A stretch of DNA of 64,000 bases, from positions 1-64,000 of the forward strand of contig NZ_JBNVZV010000021.1 in NCBI RefSeq assembly GCF_050496545.1, given 5' to 3'. Both the position numbers and the translations under genes were made by a program. The notes under the pieces were generated by a model. The model ran no database searches and was not told the DNA's origin. It saw only the letters and a list, made by a program, of their open reading frames with translations. This document shows, in pieces, positions 43,589 to 51,912 of the stretch. How positions within the stretch are numbered: the first letter of the stretch is position 1; each line of letters opens with the position of its first letter. Source of the stretch: Phycicoccus avicenniae_A (GTDB taxonomy: Bacteria > Actinomycetota > Actinomycetes > Actinomycetales > Dermatophilaceae).

Positions 43589-44527
43589 TCAGGCGGGGAT
43601 GCCGTCCACCAGCCGCAGAACCTCCTCGGCGCAGCCCCACGAGAGGGTGACGCCGGCGCCGCCGTGGCCGACGTTCGTCACGACGGGGCGACCGTGGTGC
43701 TCACGCACCCGCAGGTCCACCGCCGCGGCCACGGGACGCAGCCCCACCCGGGACCCGAGCACCTCGGCGTCGCGCAGCGCGGGGACGGCCTCCCGGCAGC
43801 GCGCGACGATCGCGGCGTGGACCGCGGGGTCGGGCTCGTCGGACGCGTCCGGCACGTCCGTCCCGCCACAGACCACCCAGCCGGGGTGCGGGAGGACGTA
43901 GGTCATCCCGCCGCGGGCGTCGTCGTCGACCAGCCAGCGGTCGACCCCGGGGTTGGCGAGCAGCGCCACCTGACCGCGGGAGGGCGTCACGTCCAGGCCC
44001 GGCAGCAGCTCGGCGGCGCGCAGCCCGGTGGCGAGGACCAGGACGTCGTCCTCGAGCTCGTCGAGGTCGCCGACCCTGCCCGTCACCACGTCGACTCCGG
44101 CTGCGGCGCAGCGCTTCTCGAGCCAGTCGAGGTGGACCGGCATGGCGACGAGCGGCAGCCGCGCCACGACACCGGACGGCGCACCCGCGGGCAGCTCGTC
44201 GGGCCGGGCGTCGCGCCACCCGCGCACCCCCTCGGTCCACCAGCGGTCGGGGCCGGTGCGCTCGACCAGCACGCCCTCGCGCAGCGCCACCCCGCTGCCG
44301 GGGTCGTCGGCGAGCGCCGTGAACCGCTCGAGCGAGACCAGGCCCCACGCGACGACCCGCTCGCGCGGCTCGACGTGGTACGGGAACCACAGGCCACCGG
44401 CGACCGCCGAGACCGTGCCCGCGGCCGGGACGTCGCGCACGCACCGCACGTCGTGCCCGGACTCGGCGAGCCGCAGCGCCGAGGTCAGACCCACGACGCC
44501 GCCACCGACCACCGTCACCCGTGCCAC
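43589..44527 (-). CDS. FAD-dependent D-amino-acid oxidase
   Basis: A 312-aa DAO-family flavoenzyme starting at GTG 44527. The FAD loop VTVVGGGVVGLTSALRLAESGH is at the N-terminus; SAVAGGLWFPYHV, VVCGGTDVP, RVGLRPVAAAVDLRV and the C-terminal NVGHGGAGVTLSWG (FAD and substrate carboxylate site) are diagnostic. It oxidises D-amino acids to keto acids, ammonia and peroxide, which would release nitrogen from cell-wall D-amino acids. Single gene, divergent from the uracil-DNA glycosylase gene. Confidence 0.9.
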   Translation of the reverse strand: MARVTVVGGGVVGLTSALRLAESGHDVRCVRDVPAAGTVSAVAGGLWFPYHVEPRERVVAWGLVSLERFTALADDPGSGVALREGVLVERTGPDRWWTEGVRGWRDARPDELPAGAPSGVVARLPLVAMPVHLDWLEKRCAAAGVDVVTGRVGDLDELEDDVLVLATGLRAAELLPGLDVTPSRGQVALLANPGVDRWLVDDDARGGMTYVLPHPGWVVCGGTDVPDASDEPDPAVHAAIVARCREAVPALRDAEVLGSRVGLRPVAAAVDLRVREHHGRPVVTNVGHGGAGVTLSWGCAEEVLRLVDGIPA

Positions 44528-44594
44528 GGGCCCATCGTCGCCACGGCGGGCCCGCGACGGCGCTCGCCACGCCGGGCGCCCGTAGGGTCGGCCC

Positions 44595-45428
44595 ATGGAG
44601 CACCTGGACCCGCACCCGGTCACCGGCGAGCCGCTCCCCTCCCCCGTCCCGCCCGGGGCCGGCTGGCCCGGCGACCCGGCCCACGCGGACACCCCCGTCG
44701 CGACGACCGCCGCCCGGGTCCGCCGGCTGGCGGCGGGCGCGGCGGACGTCCCCGAGCTCCAGGCGCGGATCTCGGTGTGCCGGGCCTGTCCCCGCCTCGT
44801 CCGCTGGCGCGAGGACGTGGCGCGCACGGGACGCCGGGCGTCGTTCGCCGACCAGCCCTACTGGGGGCGCCCCGGCCCGTCGTTCGGGGACCCAGAGGCC
44901 GAGGCGCTGCTCGTGGGGCTCGCCCCCGCCGCCAACGGCACGAACCGCACCGGCCGGATGTTCACCGGCGACTCCTCCGGTGACTTCCTCTGGGCCGCCC
45001 TGCACCGCACCGGTTTCGCCGCGCTGCCGACCTCGGTGGCGGCCGGCGACGGGCAGGCCCTGACCGGGCTCCGCATCGTCGCGGCCGTCCGGTGCGCACC
45101 CCCGGCGAACAAGCCGACCCCGGCCGAGCGGGCCGCCTGCTCGCCCTGGCTGGAGCGCGACCTCACCCTCGCCGCCCCGCGGCTGCGGGCGGTCCTCTGC
45201 CTCGGCTCGATCGGGTGGGACGCCGCCCTGGCCGCCGCCCGCGCCCTCGGGTGGGAGGTGCCTCGCCCGAAGCCGCGGTTCGGGCACGCCGCCGAGGTCG
45301 CCCTGACCACGCCCGACGGACGGTCGGTCCGGCTCGTCGGCTGCTACCACGTCAGCCCCCACAACACCTTCACCGGACGCCTGACGCCGGCGATGCTCGA
45401 CGAGGTGCTCGTCGGCCTGCGCGCGTAA
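44595..45428 (+). CDS. Family 5 uracil-DNA glycosylase (UdgB-like, Fe-S)
   Basis: A 277-aa glycosylase. Motif 1 VGLAPAANGTNRTGRMFTGDSSGDFL (about 107-132) is the family 5 form, with alanine/asparagine replacing the usual catalytic Asp; motif 2 CYHVSPHNTFTGRLT is near 252-266. Cysteines in VCRACPRL, VRCAPPANK and CSPWL supply the 4Fe-4S cluster. Family 5 enzymes remove uracil, hypoxanthine and related deaminated bases, important in GC-rich genomes. ATG 44595 is 6 nt after TAGGGT (leaderless). Confidence 0.92.
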   Translation: MEHLDPHPVTGEPLPSPVPPGAGWPGDPAHADTPVATTAARVRRLAAGAADVPELQARISVCRACPRLVRWREDVARTGRRASFADQPYWGRPGPSFGDPEAEALLVGLAPAANGTNRTGRMFTGDSSGDFLWAALHRTGFAALPTSVAAGDGQALTGLRIVAAVRCAPPANKPTPAERAACSPWLERDLTLAAPRLRAVLCLGSIGWDAALAAARALGWEVPRPKPRFGHAAEVALTTPDGRSVRLVGCYHVSPHNTFTGRLTPAMLDEVLVGLRA

Positions 45429-45468
45429 CCCGTTGGCCCGCAGCGGCTCGCGTCGCTACCGTCGACGG

Positions 45469-46041
45469 ATGATCGCCCTCGCCACACCCCACGCCCGGAT
45501 GCAGCGCTCGTACCTCGACGCGCACGACGAGTTCCTGGCCGTCGGCGAGGGCCACCGCGACGGGGACGGCGTGTGGGTCGAGGCGCCCGAGGGCGACTAC
45601 GCCGGCGTCGAGTTCACCCGCGAGGAGCTCGAGACGCCGGAGGGCTTCGAGCGGTTCGCCGCGCACCGCCGCGACCAGGCCCGCGAGGACGCCCCCCGCA
45701 CGCCCGGCCACGTCCCCTGCACCTTCTTCTGGGTCGTCGACGACGCCGAGCCCACGACCTACCTCGGCTCGCTCTCGATCCGGCAGCGGATGACGCCGTT
45801 CCTCCTCGAGGTCGGCGGGCACATCGGCTACTCGGTACGCCCGTCCGCGCGCCGGCGCGGTGTCGCGACCGCGGCACTGCGCCTGGGCCTGTCCGAGGCG
45901 GCGGCCCTCGGCATCGACCCTGTCCTGCTCACCTGCGACGTCGACAACGAGGGGTCGCGGCGGGTCATCGAGGCGTGTGGTGGCGTGCTCGAGGACGTCC
46001 GGCACCTCAAGCGCCGCTACTGGCTCACCGCCGGCCCCTGA
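45469..46041 (+). CDS. GNAT-family N-acetyltransferase
   Basis: A 190-aa acetyltransferase. The acetyl-CoA loop is GYSVRPSARRRGVATAALRLGL (about 123-144), followed by VDNEGSRRVIEACGGVLED, the typical motif B of GNATs acting on small molecules or antibiotics. The substrate is unknown. ATG 45469 is preceded by TACCGT (45457-45462) with 6-nt spacing, a leaderless start. Confidence 0.9.
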   Translation: MIALATPHARMQRSYLDAHDEFLAVGEGHRDGDGVWVEAPEGDYAGVEFTREELETPEGFERFAAHRRDQAREDAPRTPGHVPCTFFWVVDDAEPTTYLGSLSIRQRMTPFLLEVGGHIGYSVRPSARRRGVATAALRLGLSEAAALGIDPVLLTCDVDNEGSRRVIEACGGVLEDVRHLKRRYWLTAGP

Positions 46042-46061
46042 GGCCGACCTAGGCTGGCGGG

Positions 46062-47045
46062 ATGAGCGACCGCCACGGCCCCAGCCTCGTCGTCCCCACC
46101 ACCGGCGGCGCCGGTGTCCTCGTCGTCGAGGACCGCCCGGCACCCGACCCCGGGCCCGGCCGGGTGCTCGTCGAGGTGGCCGCCGCCGGCGTCAACTTCA
46201 TCGACGTCTACCAGCGCGAGGGCGTCTACCCGATGGACCTCCCCTTCGTCGCCGGCAACGAGGGAGCCGGGACGGTCGTGGCCACCGGCGAGGGCGTCGA
46301 GGGGCTCGCGGTGGGTGACCGGGTCGCCTGGTGCGGGGGCCTCGGCAGCGCCGCCGCGTTCTCGGAGCAGCCCGCCGACGAGCTCGTACGCGTGCCCGAC
46401 GACGTCGACCTCGACGTCGCCGCCGCCGCGATGCTCCAGGGCCTCACCGCGCACTACCTCGTCACCAGCAGCTTCGCCGTCTCCGAGGGCACGGTGGCGC
46501 TGGTGCACGCCGCGGCCGGCGGCGTGGGGCAGCTGCTCGTCCAGATGGTCCGGTCCCGGGGCGGCGTGGTCGTCGCGACGGCCGGTGGGCCCGAGAAGTG
46601 CGGGACCGCGGCCGCGCTGGGCGCGGACCACGTCATCGACTACCGGGCCGTCGACGACCTCGCCGCGGCCGTGCGCGAGGCGGCCGGGCGGGGCGTGGAC
46701 GTCGCGTACGACGGCGTCGGCAAGGACACCTTCGACGCCTCGCTCGCCGCGCTGCGCCGACGCGGCACCCTCGTGCTCTTCGGTGGGGCCAGCGGCCAGG
46801 TGCCGCCCTTCGACCTCCAGCGGCTCAACGCCGGCGGCTCGCTGTTCGTCACCCGCCCGAAGCTGGCCGACCACGTGGCCGACCGCGACGAGCTCGCGTG
46901 GCGCTCGCGCGAGGTGCTCGGCGCGATCGCGGACGGCTCGCTGCGGGTGAGCGTCGGCGGGCGGTACCCCCTGGCCGAGGCCGCGCAGGCCTATCGCGAC
47001 CTCGAGGGCCGGCGCACCCAGGGCAAGCTCCTGCTCCTCCCCTGA
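46062..47045 (+). CDS. NADPH:quinone oxidoreductase (zinc-independent MDR)
   Basis: A 327-aa medium-chain reductase of the Qor group. GroES-like half with AAGVNFIDVYQREGVYPMDLPFVAGNEGAG (about 45-74); Rossmann loop VHAAAGGVGQLLVQM (about 147-161); YDGVGKDTFDASLAAL; C-terminal EGRRTQGKLLL typical of Qor. The catalytic-zinc cysteine and histidine pair is absent. It reduces quinones or enones with NADPH. ATG 46062 is 6 nt after TAGGCT (leaderless). Confidence 0.93.
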   Translation: MSDRHGPSLVVPTTGGAGVLVVEDRPAPDPGPGRVLVEVAAAGVNFIDVYQREGVYPMDLPFVAGNEGAGTVVATGEGVEGLAVGDRVAWCGGLGSAAAFSEQPADELVRVPDDVDLDVAAAAMLQGLTAHYLVTSSFAVSEGTVALVHAAAGGVGQLLVQMVRSRGGVVVATAGGPEKCGTAAALGADHVIDYRAVDDLAAAVREAAGRGVDVAYDGVGKDTFDASLAALRRRGTLVLFGGASGQVPPFDLQRLNAGGSLFVTRPKLADHVADRDELAWRSREVLGAIADGSLRVSVGGRYPLAEAAQAYRDLEGRRTQGKLLLLP

Positions 47046-47073
47046 CCCGGGGCTCCACTTCTGGCGGGGTCAG
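47042..47073. terminator. Bidirectional hairpin between convergent genes
   Basis: CTGACCC (47042-47048) pairs with GGGTCAG (47067-47073); the arms contain the stop codons of both the quinone oxidoreductase gene and the small membrane protein gene. A similar CTGACCC/GGGTCAG pair joins the FNT and purH stops near 19608-19640. Confidence 0.5.
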
Positions 47074-47426
47074 CTGCCGCTGGTCCAGAGGACGGCGACG
47101 GCGGCGTTGAGCACGGCCAGCGCCCCGGCGGCCGTGACGAGCTGCGGGCGCTCGCCCTCCCCCTTGCGGGCCTTGCCGGCGGCGATCTCGGCGCAGGCCG
47201 CGACGGCGACCGCCACGACGAGCTTGACGCCGATCTTCGCGTGGTTGACCGGGTCGTCGCCGGCTTCCAGGATCCCCACGAGGAGCAGCCCGGTGACGAG
47301 CTGGGCCCGGGCGCCCCAGACGAGCGCCGGCGTGGCCGCACCGCGGGCCACGAACACGGCGCTGCCGATGATGGCCGCCATCCCGAGGAGGTGCAGCAGG
47401 ACGAGGACGTGCTCGACGAACTCCAT
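47070..47426 (-). CDS. Small four-helix membrane protein (unknown)
   Basis: A 118-aa protein with four hydrophobic helices (about 5-28, 33-52, 63-85, 93-113) and a short basic loop (GKARKGEGERPQ). It looks like uncharacterised actinobacterial integral membrane proteins with HVLVLLHLLGMAAIIGSAVF at the N-terminus. ATG 47426 is 6 nt after TACGCT (47433-47438, minus), a leaderless start. No function assigned. Confidence 0.75.
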   Translation of the reverse strand: MEFVEHVLVLLHLLGMAAIIGSAVFVARGAATPALVWGARAQLVTGLLLVGILEAGDDPVNHAKIGVKLVVAVAVAACAEIAAGKARKGEGERPQLVTAAGALAVLNAAVAVLWTSGS

Positions 47427-47450
47427 GGCGACAGCGTAGGGGCAGCCCGC

Positions 47451-48164
47451 TCAGACCAGCCGGCGGCCCATCGCCCACGCGGTCAGCTCGTGGCGCGAGG
47501 AGAGCTGGAGCTTGCGCAGCACCGACGACACGTGGGTCTCGACGGTCTTGACGGAGATGAAGAGCTCCTTGGCGACCTCCTTGTACTGGAAGCCGCGGGC
47601 GATGAGGCGCATCACCTCGCGCTCGCGCGCCGAGAGCCGGTCGAGCTCCTCGTCGACCTCGGCGATCTCGCCGGCCGCCGCCCCGAAGGCGTCGAGCACG
47701 AAGCCGGCCAGCCGCGGCGAGAAGACCGCGTCGCCGTCGGCCACCCGCCGGATCGCGGTCACGAGGTCGCGGGCGTTGATGGTCTTCGTGACGTAGCCGC
47801 GCGCGCCGGCCCGGATGACCGCGATGACGTCCTCCGCGGCGTCGGAGACCGACAGCGCGAGGAAGCGCACCGGCGCACCGGAGGCCGTCTCGACCCCGGC
47901 GCATCCCCGGATGACGTCGCCCCCGCCGTTGCCCGAGCCGCCGGGCAGGTGCACGTCGAGGAGCACGACGTCGGGGGTCTCCTTGCGGATCACGGCGATC
48001 GCGCTGTCGACGTCGGGGGCCTCGCCGACGAACTCGCACACCGCTCCCCCGCCGGCCATCGCCTCGGTGAGCTCGGCGCGCACGCCGGTGCGGAACATCC
48101 GGTGGTCGTCGACGAGGACGACGCGGATGGGCGCCGGCGTGGCCGGGGTGCCGGGACTGGTCAT
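47451..48164 (-). CDS. NarL/LuxR-type response regulator of the PspC system
   Basis: A 237-aa regulator. The receiver domain (about 13-135) has VVLVDDHRMFRTGV with acidic pocket, phospho-acceptor VVLLDVHLP (Asp about 69), LALSVSD and YVTKTIN with the conserved lysine. The receiver holds an unusual Gly-rich insert (PGGSGNGGGDV). The C-terminal HTH is LSAREREVMRLIARGFQYKEVAKELFISVKTVETHVSSVLRKL (about 170-213). The ATG overlaps the kinase stop (ATGA), so the pair is co-translated. It probably controls the divergent PspC gene. Confidence 0.95.
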   Translation of the reverse strand: MTSPGTPATPAPIRVVLVDDHRMFRTGVRAELTEAMAGGGAVCEFVGEAPDVDSAIAVIRKETPDVVLLDVHLPGGSGNGGGDVIRGCAGVETASGAPVRFLALSVSDAAEDVIAVIRAGARGYVTKTINARDLVTAIRRVADGDAVFSPRLAGFVLDAFGAAAGEIAEVDEELDRLSAREREVMRLIARGFQYKEVAKELFISVKTVETHVSSVLRKLQLSSRHELTAWAMGRRLV

Positions 48165-49408
48165 GGTGCTTCTCCTTCGATGGGCGGCAGGCGCAGCTCG
48201 ACCTCGGTGCCGTCCTCGCGCTGCCGGATGCGGGCCGCGCCGCCGTGGCGCTCCATCCGGCCGAGGACGGACTGGCGGACGCCGAGGCGGTCCTCGGGGA
48301 CGGTGTCGGGGTCGAAGCCGGCGCCGCGGTCGCGGACGAACGCCTCGACCCCGGTCGGCCCGATCTCGACGTAGGCGGTGACGGGCGGGGCCCCGTGCCG
48401 GACGGCGTTGAGCAGCGCCTCGCGCATCGCCCGGGACAGCGCGGCCCCGTGCTGCTCGAAGGGCCGGTCCCCGGTGACGACGAGGTCGACGGGCACGCCG
48501 TGCAGGTCCTCGACCTCGTGGGCGACCTCGGTGACGGCCGCGGCGAGCGAGGACTGCGAGCCCTGCGGCCCGTCGTAGAGCCAGGTGCGCAGCTCGCGTT
48601 CCTGGGCCCGGGCCAGCCGGGTGACGGCGGCGGGGTCGGCGGACTGGCGCTGGATGAGGGCGAGGGTCTGGAGGACGGAGTCGTGGAGGTGCGCGGCGAT
48701 GTCGGCCCGCTCGGTCGCGCGCGCGGCCGCCACCTGCTCGCGGCGGAAGTCCGCCCAGAGCCGCACGGCCCACGGCGCGGCCAGGATGAGCGCCCCGACG
48801 AGCACGGCGAGCGCGGCGAGCACGGCGTCCCAGAGGACGCTCACCGAGCTGCCGCGGGTGACGAGGACGAGGATGCCGACGAGGGCCAGCACGGTGCCGA
48901 TGGCGACGCGCGCCCAGCCCATCCCGTCCCGGCCGCCGGTCAGCCAGCGCGAGCGCTGCGCCTGGTCGAGGTTGGACCAGGCGACGACCGCGCCGACGCC
49001 GATGACGAAGAGCGGCAGCAGCACCGAGCCGCGCACCGAGACACCGATGCCCGGCAGGAGGAGGAAGCCGCCGAGGAGGACGAGGACGAACCCGGCGACG
49101 AGCAGGACGCTCCACCGCCGCCGCTCGGACCACGGCCGGGGCGGCACGGGGCTGACGCCCGCCTCCCCCTCCGGCGTCAGCGCCCAGAGGAACACGTACG
49201 CGGCGACGCCGGCCCCTCCCGAGAGGGCCAGCACGACGAAGGCCAGCCGCACGAGCCGGCGCGAGAGCCCGAGGTGGCGGGCCACCGCGTCGCAGACCCC
49301 GGGGGTCCATCCCGCCTCGCGCACGCGGACGAGCCCGGGCCGCAGGGACGCCGGGGTCGGCGGCGGGCCGGGGCGCACGCGGGTCGCGGGCTCGTAGGGA
49401 GTGGGCAC
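48161..49408 (-). CDS. PspC-domain sensor histidine kinase (LiaS/DesK type)
   Basis: A 415-aa kinase starting at GTG 49408. An N-terminal PspC domain (WTPGVCDAVARHLGLSRRLVRLAFVVLAL, about 30-58) is followed by several hydrophobic helices up to about residue 205. The HisKA_3 dimerisation helix is ERADIAAHLHDSVLQTLALIQRQ with the phospho-histidine (His about 236), and a GHKL ATPase ends the protein (AMREALLNAVRHG; RDRGAGFDPD). PspC at the sensor end suggests membrane-stress sensing. CAGGAT at 49415-49420 (minus) lies 6 nt from the start codon. Confidence 0.94.
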   Translation of the reverse strand: MPTPYEPATRVRPGPPPTPASLRPGLVRVREAGWTPGVCDAVARHLGLSRRLVRLAFVVLALSGGAGVAAYVFLWALTPEGEAGVSPVPPRPWSERRRWSVLLVAGFVLVLLGGFLLLPGIGVSVRGSVLLPLFVIGVGAVVAWSNLDQAQRSRWLTGGRDGMGWARVAIGTVLALVGILVLVTRGSSVSVLWDAVLAALAVLVGALILAAPWAVRLWADFRREQVAAARATERADIAAHLHDSVLQTLALIQRQSADPAAVTRLARAQERELRTWLYDGPQGSQSSLAAAVTEVAHEVEDLHGVPVDLVVTGDRPFEQHGAALSRAMREALLNAVRHGAPPVTAYVEIGPTGVEAFVRDRGAGFDPDTVPEDRLGVRQSVLGRMERHGGAARIRQREDGTEVELRLPPIEGEAP

Positions 49409-49473
49409 ACCCCCATCCTGACGCACGCACGACGGCGCGCACCCCTCTCCCGGGGTCCGGTCAGGGGGTGCTC

Positions 49474-49485
49474 AGGGTCGACCCT
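49474..49485. promoter_or_regulatory. AGGGTCGACCCT palindrome between the kinase and PspC genes
   Basis: A perfect 12-bp palindrome (49474-49485) in the 116-bp divergent region, preceded by TCAGGGGGTGCTCAGGG. LuxR-type regulators bind such short dyads, so this is the best candidate site for the response regulator. Confidence 0.5.
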
Positions 49486-49524
49486 CATGGCGGGGTCCGC
49501 CCGCCCGGCACGAGAGTGTGTGCC

Positions 49525-50877
49525 ATGACGGACACCTCCACCTCCCAGCCGCCGCCCGCCCCCGGCGGCCCCGGCCTGCTCGACGAGAACCTCGCCCGGC
49601 TCCGCGGCCTCGGCGTGCGGCGCGACAGCGACCGCCGCTGGTTCGGCGGCGTCTGCGCCGGCCTCGCCGCCCGCTTCGACGTCGACCCCCTCCTCATCCG
49701 GGCCGCCGCGATCGCGCTCACCGTGGCCGGCGGCGTCGGCATCCCGGTCTACCTCGCCCTGTGGCTGCTCCTCCCGGACGGCCGCGGCGAGATCCTCGCC
49801 GAGCGCGCCCTGCGCCAGGGCGACGCGTGGGCCATCGTCCTCGTCGTCGTCACCGGCGTCGTCGTCCTCGGCGGGCTCGTCTCGCTCAGCACCGGGGGTG
49901 ACGCGTGGGGTGGCTCGTTCTGGCTGCTCCTGCCGGTCGCCCTCGTCGTCTGGTTCCTCGCCACGCGCAGCCGCGCCCCCGCCCCGTGGCCGGGCGCCCC
50001 CGCCTACCCCCCGCCCCCACCGCCCGGAGGAGCCCCGATGTCCGCCGCCCCCACCTCCCCGACCGGTCCGGCCGCCGGCTACCGCTACCCGCCCGCGCCC
50101 TACGGCGCCCCCGTCGCCGGGCCCCCGCAGGCCCCGCCGGCCGGCCCCCCGCCCGGTCCGTACGGCGGTGCACCGGTGCCGCCCGTCCCGCCGCGGCCGC
50201 TCGCCCCGCCGCCCCCGCCCGCCCCGCGGCGCCGGCGCCCCAGCGGCTTCACCGGCCTCGCCACGCTCGGGATGGTCATCGTCCTCGTCGGCCTCGGCGT
50301 GGCCCTCGCCGACCCGATGGGGTTCGCCGGCGAGCCGGCCGTCCTCGGGCTCGCCCTCGCCCTGGCCGGTGCCTCGGCCGTCGTCCTCGGGCTGGCCCTG
50401 CGGGGTCGGGCCTCGGGCTTCAGCGGCTTCCTCGTCATCGTCCTCGGCCTGAGCACGGTCTTCGCGACCCTCGCGTCCCACAGCCCCGCGACCAACGGCG
50501 TCGGGGACCGGGTCTGGTCACCGACGACGACCACCCTCCCCGCCACCTACCACCTCGGGGTCGGCGACGCCACGCTCGACCTGGGCGCCCTCGCCGGCCT
50601 GCCGGCTCCCCCGAGCCCGGCGAGCATCGACGTCAGCGTCGGCGCCGGTGGGCTGGAGGTGCTCGTCCCGGAGGGGCTCACCGTGCGGGTCGAGAGCCAG
50701 GTCGGGGTCGGCGACGTCACCCACGAGATCGAGGACCCCACCGGCGGCCGCGCCACGGTCGAGAACCGCTCCGGCACCGACTACCGCCAGGTGGTGACCG
50801 TCGGCGACGGCGCCCCGGCCCTCGTCGTCACGACCGACGTCGGCATCGGCGACATCACGATCATCGAGGAGAGCTGA
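49525..50877 (+). CDS. PspC-domain membrane protein with toast-rack-like C-terminus
   Basis: A 450-aa protein. The PspC domain is RRDSDRRWFGGVCAGLAARFDVDPLLIRAAAIALTVAGGVGIPVYLALWLLLPD (about 33-86). A Pro-rich cytoplasmic stretch (about 155-245) separates further helices (about 248-335). The C-terminal beta-strand repeats (LGVGDATLDL...ISVGAGGLEVLVPEGLTVRVESQVGVGDV...TDVGIGDITI) resemble the LiaF/DUF4097 toast-rack domain that senses envelope damage. It is divergent from the cognate kinase and regulator. Confidence 0.9.
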   Translation: MTDTSTSQPPPAPGGPGLLDENLARLRGLGVRRDSDRRWFGGVCAGLAARFDVDPLLIRAAAIALTVAGGVGIPVYLALWLLLPDGRGEILAERALRQGDAWAIVLVVVTGVVVLGGLVSLSTGGDAWGGSFWLLLPVALVVWFLATRSRAPAPWPGAPAYPPPPPPGGAPMSAAPTSPTGPAAGYRYPPAPYGAPVAGPPQAPPAGPPPGPYGGAPVPPVPPRPLAPPPPPAPRRRRPSGFTGLATLGMVIVLVGLGVALADPMGFAGEPAVLGLALALAGASAVVLGLALRGRASGFSGFLVIVLGLSTVFATLASHSPATNGVGDRVWSPTTTTLPATYHLGVGDATLDLGALAGLPAPPSPASIDVSVGAGGLEVLVPEGLTVRVESQVGVGDVTHEIEDPTGGRATVENRSGTDYRQVVTVGDGAPALVVTTDVGIGDITIIEES

Positions 50878-50879
50878 CC

Positions 50880-51218
50880 ATGACCAGCGACGACACCACC
50901 CGCCCGCTCGACACCCGGCTCGGGCTCGGCGAGCAGCCCGACGCCCCGCAGGACGCGACGTCGAGCACCACCACCCCCGCCACCACCACGGCCGAGGCGA
51001 CGGTCGCCGAGGGCCCGCGCTACCGCAGCGGCCCGGCCCCCTTCGCCCTGCTGCTCGGCATCCTCGGCCTGGTCACCGCCGGCGTCGTGCTGCTCACCGA
51101 GCTGACCGACCTCTCGGTGCCGTGGGACGACCTCGGCCCGTGGACCGTCGTCGGCGGCGGCGCGGTCGTGCTGCTCGTCGGCCTCGTGGGCCTGCGCGGC
51201 AGCCGCGCCCGCGACTGA
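50880..51218 (+). CDS. Small membrane protein of the PspC locus (unknown)
   Basis: A 112-aa protein with a Thr-rich acidic cytoplasmic N-terminus (about 1-48) and two helices (about 52-73 and 84-106). ATG 50880 is 2 nt after the PspC gene stop, so the two are co-transcribed. It probably belongs to the same envelope-stress module; no family recognised. Confidence 0.75.
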   Translation: MTSDDTTRPLDTRLGLGEQPDAPQDATSSTTTPATTTAEATVAEGPRYRSGPAPFALLLGILGLVTAGVVLLTELTDLSVPWDDLGPWTVVGGGAVVLLVGLVGLRGSRARD

Positions 51219-51225
51219 GCAGGGC

Positions 51226-51912
51226 TCAGGACTGAGGCCAGGTCCCCGGCACCGGGACCCCCGCGGCGCGCAGGGCCGACGGGATGCTCGCCACCACGGG
51301 CACCGAGCCCAGGTCCGCGAGCGGCACCCACCGCGCGTCGGACGTCGACCCGCCCACGTCGTGCACGACGGGGCGGGTCGGCCGCGGGCAGCGGGCCGTG
51401 TGGACGAGCCGCACCGCGTGGTAGTCCTCGGCACCCCGCCCGGACCGGCCGAGCCAGTGCTGCGTCATCACGTCGACGAAGTCCACCGTGTCGACGACCT
51501 GGCCGGTCTCCTCGAGCACCTCCCGCACGACGGCCGCGGTGGCGGACTCTCCCGGCTCCAGGCCACCGCCGGGCAGGTTCCAGCGGCCGGCGGCCCCCGT
51601 GCGGGGAGCCAGCTGGGTGAGGAGCAGCCGCTCGTCGGCGACGACCACGGCGTAGGCGGCCACCCGCTGGTGCGGCCGGACCCGGGCCCGCTCGGCGTCG
51701 TCCAGGCCGGGTCCGTGGGGCCGCTGCCGCGAGCGCAGCGGTGTCACCGGCACCACCTCGTAGCGCAGCACGAGGTCGCCGAGCACCCCCTCGACGCCGG
51801 TGCTGCGCCCGTTCCACCCCCGCGCGGCCAGCCCGGCCGCGGGGTCCTCCCCGTGGGCCAGCCGGAAGTCGACGACCTCCGTCCCGCCCCGCTCTCCCCG
51901 GACGACGATCAC
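51226..51912 (-). CDS. NUDIX hydrolase
   Basis: A 228-aa protein. The NUDIX box GGGLEPGESATAAVVREVLEETG (about 135-157) is intact (GX5EX7REUXEEXGU), so it should hydrolyse a nucleoside-diphosphate-linked compound. The N-terminal 95 residues are unassigned. GTG 51912 overlaps the glycosyltransferase stop (GTGA), tying it to the glycosyltransferase; it may clean or recycle a nucleotide sugar (inference). Confidence 0.9.
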   Translation of the reverse strand: MIVVRGERGGTEVVDFRLAHGEDPAAGLAARGWNGRSTGVEGVLGDLVLRYEVVPVTPLRSRQRPHGPGLDDAERARVRPHQRVAAYAVVVADERLLLTQLAPRTGAAGRWNLPGGGLEPGESATAAVVREVLEETGQVVDTVDFVDVMTQHWLGRSGRGAEDYHAVRLVHTARCPRPTRPVVHDVGGSTSDARWVPLADLGSVPVVASIPSALRAAGVPVPGTWPQS

